Source: Roseateles sp.
GTDB lineage: Bacteria; Pseudomonadota; Gammaproteobacteria; Burkholderiales; Burkholderiaceae_C
Direction of reading: 5' to 3'
Length of the DNA: 64,000 bases
NCBI GenBank assembly: GCA_019234295.1
Contig: JAFALK010000069.1
Coordinates: 1-64,000, forward strand
The notes beneath the pieces were generated by a model. The model was not told the origin of the DNA. It ran no database searches and saw only the letters and a program-made list of their open reading frames with translations. The position numbers were made by a program, and so were the translations under genes. Below are positions 17,832-26,373 of this stretch, in pieces. Within the stretch, counting starts at the first letter, position 1; each line of letters starts with the position of its first letter.

Positions 17832-18443
17832 ATGACAATGCAGCAACCGGTGGGCCCACGCTGGCGACAGGCCATCGAAGCGGGCGAGCTCGGGGTCTGG
17901 GACCTTCGCCCTGAACTCGAGACCGTGCAGTATTCGCCTCAGTGGAAGCAGCGACTCGGCTTCCCTGCGCCCGAGGAAGCGGACCGGATGCATTTCTGGC
18001 GCTGCCGCGTCCATCCCCATGACATCGAGGGCATGCTTGCGGGCATGCACCGGCACATGCACGGCGGTGCGCCGGTCTACGAGGCGACGTTCCGCCTGCG
18101 AAGCAATGGATCGGGCTATCGCCTCGTCCATTCGCGCGGCCGCATCATCGAGCGCGACGCTCGGGGGGGCGTGCTGCGCATGGTCGGGACGATGATCGAC
18201 CTGAGCGAGCACCCCTGCGTGCCTCGCGGCGGCTTGCCGGATGGGCCTCGCGGACCGATGGCCGGGCTGCGGCTGGCCTTGCCGCTTCACCTGCTGCTGG
18301 GCGTGCCGCGGCCTGCCTCTGCCTCGAACGACGAGGATGGGGACGAGACGCAAATCGCGTTAGAACGGGAGCGCGTGCTTGGCATGGTCGAGGACCTCCT
18401 GCATGCCGCCGTCGAGCAACTTGAAGGATGTCGCGCGCTCTAG
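17832..18443 (+). CDS. single PAS-domain protein without output domain
   Basis: About 203 residues. Residues about 10-125 form a PAS fold of the PAS_3 class: AIEAGELGVWDLRPE, then a YSPQWKQRLGF segment, a WRCRVHPHDIEGM helix, and GSGYRLVHSRGRIIERDARG before MVGTMIDLSEH. The remaining about 80 residues are low in known motifs, with one helical end. No kinase, GGDEF or EAL module follows, so it probably binds a ligand or partner protein. The chosen ATG at 17832 removes a TTG-initiated extension with no PAS features. Confidence 0.65.
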   Translation: MTMQQPVGPRWRQAIEAGELGVWDLRPELETVQYSPQWKQRLGFPAPEEADRMHFWRCRVHPHDIEGMLAGMHRHMHGGAPVYEATFRLRSNGSGYRLVHSRGRIIERDARGGVLRMVGTMIDLSEHPCVPRGGLPDGPRGPMAGLRLALPLHLLLGVPRPASASNDEDGDETQIALERERVLGMVEDLLHAAVEQLEGCRAL

Positions 18444-18486
18444 GCAGAATCTCGCGTAGGCCAGCGCTCGCGCTTGCTGGCACTTG

Positions 18487-19980
18487 ATGACCACGCCGAC
18501 GATGCAACAGGTATTGCTGACACTCCAGGCGCCGACGTCCCAAGGGCAGAGGCTGCTGGCTGCGTTTCGCGGTGTTCCTGCCCTCACGCGGGTCGACCAT
18601 GGCTTCGACACCGCCGAAGGCGCCCTGGCCAGTCTGGGCATCTCGCTTCGATTGCGGCAGGAGTCCAGGGGCTGGACTCAGACGATGGCCTTGAATCTGG
18701 GCGGCCAGTGGGTCGAACACCTGGTCTTCTTGGGAGCCTCGGTCAAGCCTCATGCGCCCGATATCGGCAGGCATCGTGGCGCCACTGTTTACGCCGGGCT
18801 CGATGTGGCCGTGGCTCAAGCCCTCGAGCAGGCTTGCGAGAACGGGCTGCAAGAGCAGTTCCGGCTGAAGCTCGAGCAGCGCAGCCGCAGGCGCCGTCTG
18901 AAGGGAGGCACGACGATTGCCTTGACTCAGCAGGTCGGCGTCCTGGACAGCGGCGTCGCCAGGGTCTCGGTCTGTAGCCTCGAGCTCGAGCTTGTCGACG
19001 GCCCGTCGGCGCCTCTGTTCGTCGAGGCGATGCGCTGGCAGTCGCGTCACGGCCTGTGGCTGGACGTCGATCCGGTTTCCACGGCACGCGGCGTGCGCCT
19101 GGCCTTGGAGCCGCGATCCGTCAAGGCAGTCCAGGCCAGCATTCCCGAAGTCGACGCAAAGACGCCGGCCGATCTGTTCGCGCGCAAGATCATTGCCTGC
19201 TGCCTGGATCAGGTGCTCGGCAATGCAAGCGTGGTCGCCGGTGGTGCACATGGTGCCGAGCATGTTCATCAAATGCGGGTCGGCCTGCGGCGGCTCCGGA
19301 TCGCCATCGATGAACTGGCCGAACTCAATGCCGGCATCGACACGGGTTGGGGTGCCGTTCTGTCGGAGGTCTTCCAGCGGCTCGGAGAGAGCCGCGATAT
19401 CGCCATGCTTGCGGCGCTCAGCCGCGATGAACTCGGTCCGGCCGGTGCGCCGGCGCTGCCTGCGATCGAGCTGCCGTCGGACGAAGAGGTCACCGCTGTG
19501 GCGCGGGGGGCGGAGTTCCAATCGGTCTTGATCGCCATCCGCAGATTTACGACCGGGGCTGCAGAGGGTGAGGGTTGCGCATTCGAAGGCAGTGTTCGTG
19601 AGGCCATCGCGCCGCGACTTGATCGACTGCATCGGGTCGTCAGGAAGAGGGCGCAGGACTTCCTCGCTTTGTCTCCAGTACAACAGCACGAGCTGCGCAA
19701 GAGCTTGAAGCGTCTGCGCTACCTGGCCGAGTTCGTCGCGCCGCTGTTTCGCAAGCGTGCAAGGTCGGGCTATTTCGATGCGCTCACGCCGGCCCAGGAC
19801 GCGCTCGGACGGCTCAATGACCGCAGCGTCGCCCTGGCCGCCTACGAGGCAAGGCCGGAGTCGGAGGCCGCGGGCAAATGGTTCGCCATCGGCTGGCTCG
19901 TGTCGCAGCAGCGTATGGCCCAGGCGGACGCTGCGAGTGCTTTGGTGATGGCCGGGAAGGCGAAACGCTTCTGGCGCTGA
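18487..19980 (+). CDS. CYTH-like and CHAD domain protein
   Basis: About 497 residues. The N-terminal half has the layout of a CYTH (triphosphate tunnel) domain: a DHGFDTAEGALASLGISLRL segment and SVCSLELELVDGPSAPLFVEA. The usual first strand ExExK is replaced by QQVLLTLQ, and other acidic and basic tunnel positions look changed, so triphosphatase activity is doubtful. The C-terminal half is a CHAD helical domain with the conserved histidine-rich helices VHQMRVGLRRLRIA and QHELRKSLKRLRYLAEF. CHAD domains bind polyphosphate granules, so a role at phosphate stores is likely. No phosphate genes are nearby. Confidence 0.8.
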   Translation: MTTPTMQQVLLTLQAPTSQGQRLLAAFRGVPALTRVDHGFDTAEGALASLGISLRLRQESRGWTQTMALNLGGQWVEHLVFLGASVKPHAPDIGRHRGATVYAGLDVAVAQALEQACENGLQEQFRLKLEQRSRRRRLKGGTTIALTQQVGVLDSGVARVSVCSLELELVDGPSAPLFVEAMRWQSRHGLWLDVDPVSTARGVRLALEPRSVKAVQASIPEVDAKTPADLFARKIIACCLDQVLGNASVVAGGAHGAEHVHQMRVGLRRLRIAIDELAELNAGIDTGWGAVLSEVFQRLGESRDIAMLAALSRDELGPAGAPALPAIELPSDEEVTAVARGAEFQSVLIAIRRFTTGAAEGEGCAFEGSVREAIAPRLDRLHRVVRKRAQDFLALSPVQQHELRKSLKRLRYLAEFVAPLFRKRARSGYFDALTPAQDALGRLNDRSVALAAYEARPESEAAGKWFAIGWLVSQQRMAQADAASALVMAGKAKRFWR

Positions 19981-20117
19981 ACACCGAGCCCGGGAACGAC
20001 GGCCTGATCTTGATACGGTCTTGAGTTCTGCGGCGTCACTCTTGAGACCCATTTGAGGCCGCCGGCCGTAGGCTGGATGCACTTTCACAGAACGTGCGCC
20101 GTGCGCGCGCCTCACGC

Positions 20118-20888
20118 ATGAAACCCGTCGCATTCCTTCAGCACGACCCCACGCAGCGACCCGGCTTCCTGATGGACTATCTGCATGAGATCGGCGTGGC
20201 GACACGCGTCTTCTTTCCCGAGAACGATGCGGACTTTCCGCGCCGCGCCAGCGAGTTCAGCGGTATCGTGCTCCTGGGCTCCAATCACAGCGTGAACGAT
20301 CCGCTGCGCTGGGTCGGCGAAGAGATGAAGCTTGTGCGGCATGCGCTGGACACCCACGTGCCTGTGCTCGGCCATGGCTTCGGCGCGCAGCTGCTTGCCA
20401 AGGCGCTGGGCGCCACCGTGTGCCGCAATGCCTGCCCCAGCATCGGCTGGGCGCGGATGAACGCCACGGTGGCGGGCCAGAGGCTGCTTCGCCGCAAAGA
20501 GGTCGTGGCTTTCAACTGGCACTACGAGACCTTTTCGATGCCGGCGCGCGCTCAGCGACTGCTATTCAGCGAACACTGCATGAACAAGGGCTTCTCGCTC
20601 GGCCCCCACGTCGCCTTCCAGTGCCACTTCGAGATCACCGAGGCCGTCGTGCGCGAGTGGTGCGCGCGGTCTGCGCACGAGTTGCCCCGCACGGCCGGGC
20701 CGTCCGTGCAGACGGGCGAGCAGATCCTCGCGCAATTGCCGAGCCTGCTGCCTGAAGTCCGCCGCACGGCGCGTACCGTCTATGCAAGTTGGGCCGCCGG
20801 CCTTGGACGGTCCAAGGCCGTTGCCGTACCGTTCCGATCGCATCGGCCGGCGACGGGGTCACGGGACTGGCCGCTCGGCATTCAGTGA
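20118..20888 (+). CDS. class I glutamine amidotransferase-like protein lacking the nucleophile cysteine
   Basis: About 256 residues from the ATG at 20118. The fold is recognised by FSGIVLLGSNHSVND, VPVLGHGFGAQLLAKALGA and an NWHYETFSMP to VAFQCHFEITEAVVREW region, in the order of GMP synthase-like amidotransferases. The nucleophile elbow normally reads GxCxG; here residues 85-89 are GHGFG, with glycine 87 where cysteine is expected. The histidine/glutamate of the triad (CHFEIT) is retained. It is therefore probably not a glutaminase and may bind a ligand or protein. It ends 137 bases before the cox operon. Confidence 0.75.
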   Translation: MKPVAFLQHDPTQRPGFLMDYLHEIGVATRVFFPENDADFPRRASEFSGIVLLGSNHSVNDPLRWVGEEMKLVRHALDTHVPVLGHGFGAQLLAKALGATVCRNACPSIGWARMNATVAGQRLLRRKEVVAFNWHYETFSMPARAQRLLFSEHCMNKGFSLGPHVAFQCHFEITEAVVREWCARSAHELPRTAGPSVQTGEQILAQLPSLLPEVRRTARTVYASWAAGLGRSKAVAVPFRSHRPATGSRDWPLGIQ

Positions 20889-20919
20889 ATCCGTACCGAA
20901 GGCGGGCGATCTCCGTCCG

Positions 20920-20948
20920 TTGCACCTCTGGTGACGGGGGTGTATAAA
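20920..20948 (+). promoter_or_regulatory. sigma-70-like promoter of the cox operon
   Basis: TTGCAC (20920-20925) and TATAAA (20943-20948) are separated by exactly 17 bases, close to the TTGACA-17-TATAAT consensus. The predicted transcript would begin near 20955, about 70 bases before the first ATG of the cytochrome oxidase operon. Confidence 0.5.
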
Positions 20949-21025
20949 ACAAGCAAGCAAGCGTGGTCTCGCTCAAAGGATTGAGCGCTTGCGGCGGCCG
21001 GACGATTCGCAAGAGGGAGGTTTGC

Positions 21026-21529
21026 ATGGAGCTCCAGTTGCATTCCCGTCACTTGACCTGGCAGACGCCCGATTTGTCGGCTGCTGCCGTGGCTGGGCTT
21101 GCCGCCGGCGCGGTGCTGATGGTGCTCGATTTGTGCTGGCCGCTGATTTTCGGGGGTGGCAACCCCTGGGCCGCATCGCACAAGGTCGCGGCGCTGGTGC
21201 TGGGCCCGGATGCCTTGCAGTCGTCGGGCTTCGACGTCAGCGTCGTGGCCGCGGCGTTGCTGATCCACTACTCGCTGGGCATCTTCTCGGGCCTCGTCAT
21301 CGGTGCTGCGGTTGCAAGCCTTCACTATGAAGCCCGCGCCGGCATGACGCTGGCCATTGGTGCCGTCTTCGGCGGCATCGTCTACTGGGTGAACTTCTAT
21401 CTGTTGACGTCCCTGTTCCCGTGGTTCGCCGATATGCGAGGCTTGAACACTTTGCTGGCCCAGTTCGCATTCGGGATCTGTGCCGCACTTATCTACCGCA
21501 AGCTGAGCCGTACGCCGACCGAGTCCTGA
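21026..21529 (+). CDS. small membrane protein leading the cytochrome oxidase operon
   Basis: About 167 residues with four likely membrane segments (AAVAGLAAGAVLMVLDLCW; VVAAALLIHYSLGIFSGLVI; MTLAIGAVFGGIVYWVNFYL; LAQFAFGICAALIY). The ATG at 21026 follows a strong GGGAGG ribosome binding site. It lies 48 bases before coxB. I do not recognise a named family; position suggests a role in oxidase assembly or copper/haem handling in the inner membrane, which is inference. Confidence 0.7.
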   Translation: MELQLHSRHLTWQTPDLSAAAVAGLAAGAVLMVLDLCWPLIFGGGNPWAASHKVAALVLGPDALQSSGFDVSVVAAALLIHYSLGIFSGLVIGAAVASLHYEARAGMTLAIGAVFGGIVYWVNFYLLTSLFPWFADMRGLNTLLAQFAFGICAALIYRKLSRTPTES

Positions 21530-21577
21530 GCGGCAAGCTCGCCGCATCGGATCACCCCTCACAAGGAGTGGCAGCCC

Positions 21578-22684
21578 ATGTGGATGGTCATCGCTTTGCT
21601 CGCAATCATTTGCGGCTCCGTGCTGTTCCATTTTCTCAGCCCTTGGTGGACTGCGACACTGGCCTCGAACTGGCGGCAGATGGACGACACGCTGACGATC
21701 ACGCTCGTCATCACCGGCATCTTCTTCGTCGTCATCAACCTGTTCGTCGTTTACTGCCTCGTGCGCTTCCGTCATCGCGAGGGGCACCGCGCGGCCTACC
21801 AGCCCGAGAACCGGCGGCTCGAGCGCTGGCTGATCGGTGTTACCTCGGTGGGTATCGTCGCGCTTTTGGCGCCGGGGCTGGCCGTCTATGCCAGCTATGT
21901 GAATCCGCCGTCCGACGCGCTGGTGCTCGAGGTCGTGGGCCAGCAATGGCAATGGCGCTTCCGCTTTGTCGGCAACGCCGAGAAGCTGGGCGCCAGCGAT
22001 GCTCGTTTCGTCAGCAACAGCAATCCACTCGGTCTGGATCCCGACGACGCTGCTTCGCGCGCCAACATCGTGATCACCGGCAACGAGGTCCATTTGCCGC
22101 TGAACCGGCCGGTCAGGGTGCTGGCGCGCTCCAATGACGTTTTGCACGACTTCTTTGTGCCGCCGATGCGTGCGCGCATGAACATCGTGCCCGGCCAGGT
22201 CAGCAGCTTCTGGTTCACGCCCACAGTGGCAGGGCGCTATGAGGCGATGTGCGCTCAGCTCTGCGGCATCGGCCACCCGAACATGCGCGGCACCGTGGTG
22301 GTGGAGGACGAGGCGGCGTTCAAGGCTTGGCTGGCCGCGCAGCCCACCTTCGCGGCAACGCAGGTGCCGGCCGCCGCGGTGCAGGTGGCCGGCGGCGATA
22401 TGGTGGCCATCGGCAAGGCGCTGGCGCAGAGCAAGGGGTGCGTGGGCTGCCATTCGGTCGACGGCAGCGCCGGCGTGGGCCCGACCTGGAAGGGCCTCTT
22501 CGGCAAGACAGAAACCTTCACGGATGGCTCGACGGCGCAGATGAACGCGACAGAGTTGAAGAAGGAGATCCGCGAGCCGATGGCGCGCGTGGTCAAGGGC
22601 TTCCAGCCGCTGATGCCAAAGCTCGACGTCAAGGACGATGAGCTCGATGCGCTGGTCGCCTACATCCAGGCGCAGTCCCATTGA
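21578..22684 (+). CDS. coxB: cytochrome c oxidase subunit II with fused cytochrome c domain
   Basis: A 368-residue inner-membrane protein with two N-terminal membrane segments and a periplasmic cupredoxin domain. The CuA site is CAQLCGIGHPNM: cysteines at residues 225 and 229, followed by the histidine and methionine ligands. The C-terminal about 90 residues are a class I cytochrome c: CVGCH (residues 288-292) binds haem and PLMPKL supplies the axial methionine. The fused cytochrome passes electrons to CuA, as in caa3-type oxidases. AAGGAG lies nine bases before the ATG. It overlaps the region just before coxA. Confidence 0.92.
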   Translation: MWMVIALLAIICGSVLFHFLSPWWTATLASNWRQMDDTLTITLVITGIFFVVINLFVVYCLVRFRHREGHRAAYQPENRRLERWLIGVTSVGIVALLAPGLAVYASYVNPPSDALVLEVVGQQWQWRFRFVGNAEKLGASDARFVSNSNPLGLDPDDAASRANIVITGNEVHLPLNRPVRVLARSNDVLHDFFVPPMRARMNIVPGQVSSFWFTPTVAGRYEAMCAQLCGIGHPNMRGTVVVEDEAAFKAWLAAQPTFAATQVPAAAVQVAGGDMVAIGKALAQSKGCVGCHSVDGSAGVGPTWKGLFGKTETFTDGSTAQMNATELKKEIREPMARVVKGFQPLMPKLDVKDDELDALVAYIQAQSH

Positions 22685-22707
22685 CCCCGGATAGCCCGAG
22701 GAACGCC

Positions 22708-24495
22708 ATGGCCAACCCCGCACCCGATGATCATGACGAGGAGCTGCACGAGCCGACCTCGTTCATCACCAAGTACGTCTGGAGCCAGGACCACAAGGTG
22801 ATTGCAGTCCAGTACGCGAGCACGGCCATCGTCGTGGGCCTGGTGGGCGTGCTGCTGTCCAACCTGATGCGGCTGCAGATCGGCTTCCCTGGCCAATTCG
22901 CCTTCATCACGCCCGAGCGCTATTACCAGTTCGTCACCATGCACGGGATGATCATGGTGATCTATCTGCTGACAGCGCTCTTTCTCGGCGGATTCGGCAA
23001 CTACCTGATCCCGCTGATGGTCGGCGCGCGGGACATGGTGTTCCCTTATATGAACATGCTCAGCTTCTGGGTCTACCTGCTGTCGGTCATTGTCCTGATG
23101 GCGAGCTTCTTCGCGCCTGGCGGCCCGACCGGCGCGGGATGGACGCTCTACCCGCCGCAGGCCATCTTGCCGGGAACGCCGGGCCACGATTGGGGCATCA
23201 TCTTGATGCTGGTGTCTTTGCTGATCTTCATCGTCGCGACGACGATGGGGGGCCTCAACTACGTCACGACGGTGCTGCAGGCGCGCTGCGAAGGCATGAC
23301 GCTGCTGCGCATGCCGCTGTCGGTGTGGGGCATCTTCACGGCGACGGTGCTGGCGCTGCTGGCCTTCCCGGCGCTCTTCGTCAGCGGGATCATGATGCTG
23401 CTGGACAAGACGCTGGGCACCAGCTTCTTCATGCCGGCACTGGTGTCAATGGGCCAGCAGACCGGCTACAAGGGCGGCAGTCCGCTGCTGTTCCAGCACC
23501 TGTTCTGGTTCTTCGGCCACCCCGAGGTCTATATCGTTGCGTTGCCGGCCTTCGGCATCGTGTCGGACCTGATCAGCGTGCACGCGCGCAAGGCCATCTT
23601 CGGCTACCGCATGATGGTGTGGGCCATTGTGATCATCGGCGCCCTGAGCTTCGTGGTCTGGGCCCACCACATGTTCGTGAGTGGCATGAACCCATGGTTC
23701 GGGTTTTTCTTCGCGACGAGCACGCTGATCATTGCCGTGCCCACCGCCATCAAGGTCTACAACTGGGTGCTGACGCTGTGGCGCGGCGACATACACCTCT
23801 CGGTGCCCATGCTGTTCACCCTGGCCTTCATCCTGACCTTTCTGGCTGGCGGGCTGACGGGGCTCTTCCTGGGTAACGTGAGCGTCGACATCCCCTTGTC
23901 GGGCACTTACTTCGTCGTGGCTCACTTCCACATGGTCATGGGCGTGGCGCCGTTGCTGGTGGTGTTCGGCGCGATCTACCACTGGTTCCCCAAGATCAGC
24001 GGTCACATGCTCGACGACCGGCTGGGCCAGCTGCATTTCTGGGTTACCTTTCTGGGCACCTATCTCATCTACTTCCCCATGCACTACCTCGGCGTGCTGG
24101 GCATGCCGCGGCGCTACTACAACTTCGACGGCTACAAGTTCATTCCGCAGTCGGCGCATCAACTGAACACCTTCATCACGGTTGTCGCGCTGGTCGTGGG
24201 TGCCGCGCAGCTGATCTTTGTCTTCAATCTGGTGTGGAGCGTCTTCCGCGGCCGCAAGGCCGAAGCCAACCCCTGGCGCGCCGCTTCGCTGGAATGGTTC
24301 ACGCCGCAGACGCCGCCGGTGCACGGCAACTGGGGGCCGCACATGCCTGTGGTGCACCGCTGGGCCTATGCCTACAGCGTGCCCGGTGCGCCGGAGGATT
24401 TCATTCCCCAGAACGCGCCGCCGGGGGCCGGGGGCATCGAGCCGGAAGGCGAATCCCATGTGTCGAGCACGGCAGCCAGGGGAGCGGCGACATGA
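22708..24495 (+). CDS. coxA: cytochrome c oxidase subunit I
   Basis: About 595 residues with 12 or more membrane helices. The window FWFFGHPEVYIVALPAFG has the HPEVY motif that carries the D-channel glutamate and the His-Tyr crosslink of A1-type haem-copper oxidases. HHMFVSG holds the CuB histidines and HFHMVMG the haem ligands. The ATG at 22708 is preceded by CCGAGGAACGCC; a TTG at 22681 overlaps coxB but is less likely. It reduces oxygen to water and pumps protons. The stop overlaps the next ATG as ATGA. Confidence 0.93.
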   Translation: MANPAPDDHDEELHEPTSFITKYVWSQDHKVIAVQYASTAIVVGLVGVLLSNLMRLQIGFPGQFAFITPERYYQFVTMHGMIMVIYLLTALFLGGFGNYLIPLMVGARDMVFPYMNMLSFWVYLLSVIVLMASFFAPGGPTGAGWTLYPPQAILPGTPGHDWGIILMLVSLLIFIVATTMGGLNYVTTVLQARCEGMTLLRMPLSVWGIFTATVLALLAFPALFVSGIMMLLDKTLGTSFFMPALVSMGQQTGYKGGSPLLFQHLFWFFGHPEVYIVALPAFGIVSDLISVHARKAIFGYRMMVWAIVIIGALSFVVWAHHMFVSGMNPWFGFFFATSTLIIAVPTAIKVYNWVLTLWRGDIHLSVPMLFTLAFILTFLAGGLTGLFLGNVSVDIPLSGTYFVVAHFHMVMGVAPLLVVFGAIYHWFPKISGHMLDDRLGQLHFWVTFLGTYLIYFPMHYLGVLGMPRRYYNFDGYKFIPQSAHQLNTFITVVALVVGAAQLIFVFNLVWSVFRGRKAEANPWRAASLEWFTPQTPPVHGNWGPHMPVVHRWAYAYSVPGAPEDFIPQNAPPGAGGIEPEGESHVSSTAARGAAT

Positions 24496-25088
24496 GCGCG
24501 AGCGCGCTGCTGGCAACCACGCCGCTGCATCCGCGCCAGCAGCCGGGTGCGGCGGCCAGCGTCGCGCTGTGGGTCTTCATGGGTGTGGCGACCGCGCTGT
24601 TTTCGCTGTTCGCTGTCGCCTACGTCATGCGGCTCAGCGCCAATGATGCGACTGCCATCGCCTTGCCCTGGCAGCTGTGGCTCAGCACTGCGTGGCTGGT
24701 GGCCGGCAGCGTGCTGCTCCAGCAGGCCGCGTGGCGCGCTCATCGAGGCCTGACGAGCCGCGCAGCGATGCTGGCGGGTGGCGCCTGCGCACTGGCCTTC
24801 GTCGCCAACCAGGCCTGGGCCTGGCAGGCCTTGCTGGGCGCCAGGGTGTCTTTCATTGGCAATCCGGCCGGCAGCTTCTTCTATGTGTTGACGGCCCTGC
24901 ATGCGCTGCATGTAGCTGGCGGGCTGGTGGCCTGGGCCTGGGTTCAGCGCTCGAGTGACCTGGCAGCCTGGCGCGTCACGCTGTGCGCTCGCTACTGGCA
25001 TTTCTTGCTGCTGGTCTGGGTCGCGTTGTTCATCGTCCTCAGTGTCATCGACCCCGAGCTCGCCGCCCGGATCTGCGGCAGCCGCTGA
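24492..25088 (+). CDS. cytochrome c oxidase subunit III-like protein (first copy)
   Basis: A 198-residue membrane protein with about five helices. The segment SFFYVLTALHALHVAGGLVA and the YWHFLLLVWVALFIVLSVID end are subunit III signatures. It is shorter than the usual about 260 residues and joins CoxA by a 4-base ATGA overlap. Two subunit III-type genes in a row occur in some bacterial oxidase operons; the two here may together make up the seven-helix subunit or one may be accessory. Confidence 0.82.
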   Translation: MSASALLATTPLHPRQQPGAAASVALWVFMGVATALFSLFAVAYVMRLSANDATAIALPWQLWLSTAWLVAGSVLLQQAAWRAHRGLTSRAAMLAGGACALAFVANQAWAWQALLGARVSFIGNPAGSFFYVLTALHALHVAGGLVAWAWVQRSSDLAAWRVTLCARYWHFLLLVWVALFIVLSVIDPELAARICGSR

Positions 25089-25102
25089 TGAGGAGCCATG
25101 CC

Positions 25103-25792
25103 ATGAGTGCCATCCCCACTGCCGACACGGCACAAGCCCCGCCCCTCGGTCTGCGCGGCCTGGTCGCCGACTGGTCCTCCGACCGTCGCGCTTTCCACGT
25201 CGCCTGGGGCAAGGTGATGATGTGGATCTTCCTGCTCAGCGACACCTTCATCTTTGGCAGCTTCCTGACCGGCTACATGACCGTGCGTGCCTCGACCACC
25301 GTGCCCTGGCCCAATCCGAGCGAGGTGTTCTCGCTGCGCATCGGCGGCACGGAGCTGCCGCTGATCCTGATCGCCATCATGACCTTCGTGCTGATCAGCA
25401 GCAGCGGGACCATGGCCATGGCCGTGAACTTCGCCTATCAACGGGAACGTCGCAAGGCGGCGATGCTGATGTTCGCGACCGCCGCCTTCGGTGTCACTTT
25501 CGTGTCCATGCAGGCCTTCGAATGGACCAAGCTCATCGTCGAGGAAGGTGTGAGGCCTTGGGGCAACCCCATGGGCGCGGCCCAGTTCGGCTCGAGCTTC
25601 TTTATGATCACGGGCTTCCACGGCCTGCACGTCACGGCGGGTGTGATCTACCTCAGCATCGTCGCGACGCGGCTGCTGCGCGGGCGCTACGAGCGCCGCG
25701 GCAACTACCAGATCGTCGAGATCGCCGGCCTGTACTGGCACTTCGTGGACCTGGTCTGGGTCTTCATCTTTGCGGTCTTCTACCTCTGGTGA
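25103..25792 (+). CDS. cytochrome c oxidase subunit III (second copy)
   Basis: About 229 residues. The ATG at 25103 is chosen because GAGGAG lies eight bases upstream; an ATG at 25088 overlaps the previous stop. Typical features are KVMMWIFLLSDTFIFGSFLT at the N-terminus, SMQAFEWTKLIVEEGVRPW, SSFFMITGFHGLHVTAGVIY and YWHFVDLVWVFIFAVFYLW at the C-terminus. It is a closer match to classical subunit III than its neighbour. Translationally linked to the preceding gene. Confidence 0.88.
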   Translation: MSAIPTADTAQAPPLGLRGLVADWSSDRRAFHVAWGKVMMWIFLLSDTFIFGSFLTGYMTVRASTTVPWPNPSEVFSLRIGGTELPLILIAIMTFVLISSSGTMAMAVNFAYQRERRKAAMLMFATAAFGVTFVSMQAFEWTKLIVEEGVRPWGNPMGAAQFGSSFFMITGFHGLHVTAGVIYLSIVATRLLRGRYERRGNYQIVEIAGLYWHFVDLVWVFIFAVFYLW

Positions 25793-25800
25793 GGTGCATC

Positions 25801-26130
25801 ATGAGCGAGCCTGGAAAGCCCCAGCAACAGCATCAGCAACACCCCATTGGTCTGTACCTCAAGGTCTGGCTGCTGCTGTTCGTGCTCAGCACGCTGTCCT
25901 ACCTGGTTGACTACTTTCACTTCCAGGGCCTGACGCGCTGGAGCCTGATCGTGGTCCTGATGCTCCTGAAGGCAGGCTTCATCGTGGCGGTCTTCATGCA
26001 CATGGCCTGGGAGCGGCTGGCGCTGATCTGCGCCATCCTGTTGCCGCCGCTGGCCCTGCTGGTGTTGGTAGGGCTGATGGCTTCCGAGGCCAACCACACA
26101 CTGCTGAGCCGGCTGCTGTTCTTCAAGTGA
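25801..26130 (+). CDS. cytochrome c oxidase subunit IV
   Basis: A 109-residue protein with a glutamine- and histidine-rich N-terminus and three membrane helices (YLKVWLLLFVLSTLSYLVDY; LIVVLMLLKAGFIVAVFMHM; LICAILLPPLALLVLVGLMA). The KAGFIVAVFMHM pattern is typical of the prokaryotic subunit IV (COX4_pro/CtaF) family. It starts eight bases after the subunit III stop and ends the operon. Confidence 0.85.
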   Translation: MSEPGKPQQQHQQHPIGLYLKVWLLLFVLSTLSYLVDYFHFQGLTRWSLIVVLMLLKAGFIVAVFMHMAWERLALICAILLPPLALLVLVGLMASEANHTLLSRLLFFK

Positions 26131-26373
26131 ACGCCGCCGTGGTGTGAGCGTTTGTGCGCAATGCGAACTACCGAGACGGGTAGTGCCATCAGTCCGGGCG
26201 GTTGCCTTTGGCGTGTATTTTGAGCAGACTTGCACCTAACCCGAGCAGGTCTGTTGGTTTGCGACTGAGTTTCGGCACTGGGATCCCGGCCGTCATCCGG
26301 GGTCGTTGAAGCGCTGTTGCAAGTCCCTTAGGTGGCCGCACATCGGGCAAGGTCGAGATGTCTGGGAGGACCT

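Noticed and set aside
26280..26307. Imperfect hairpin after the cox operon as an intrinsic terminator
   Set aside because: The stem has G-T mismatches and no T-run follows.
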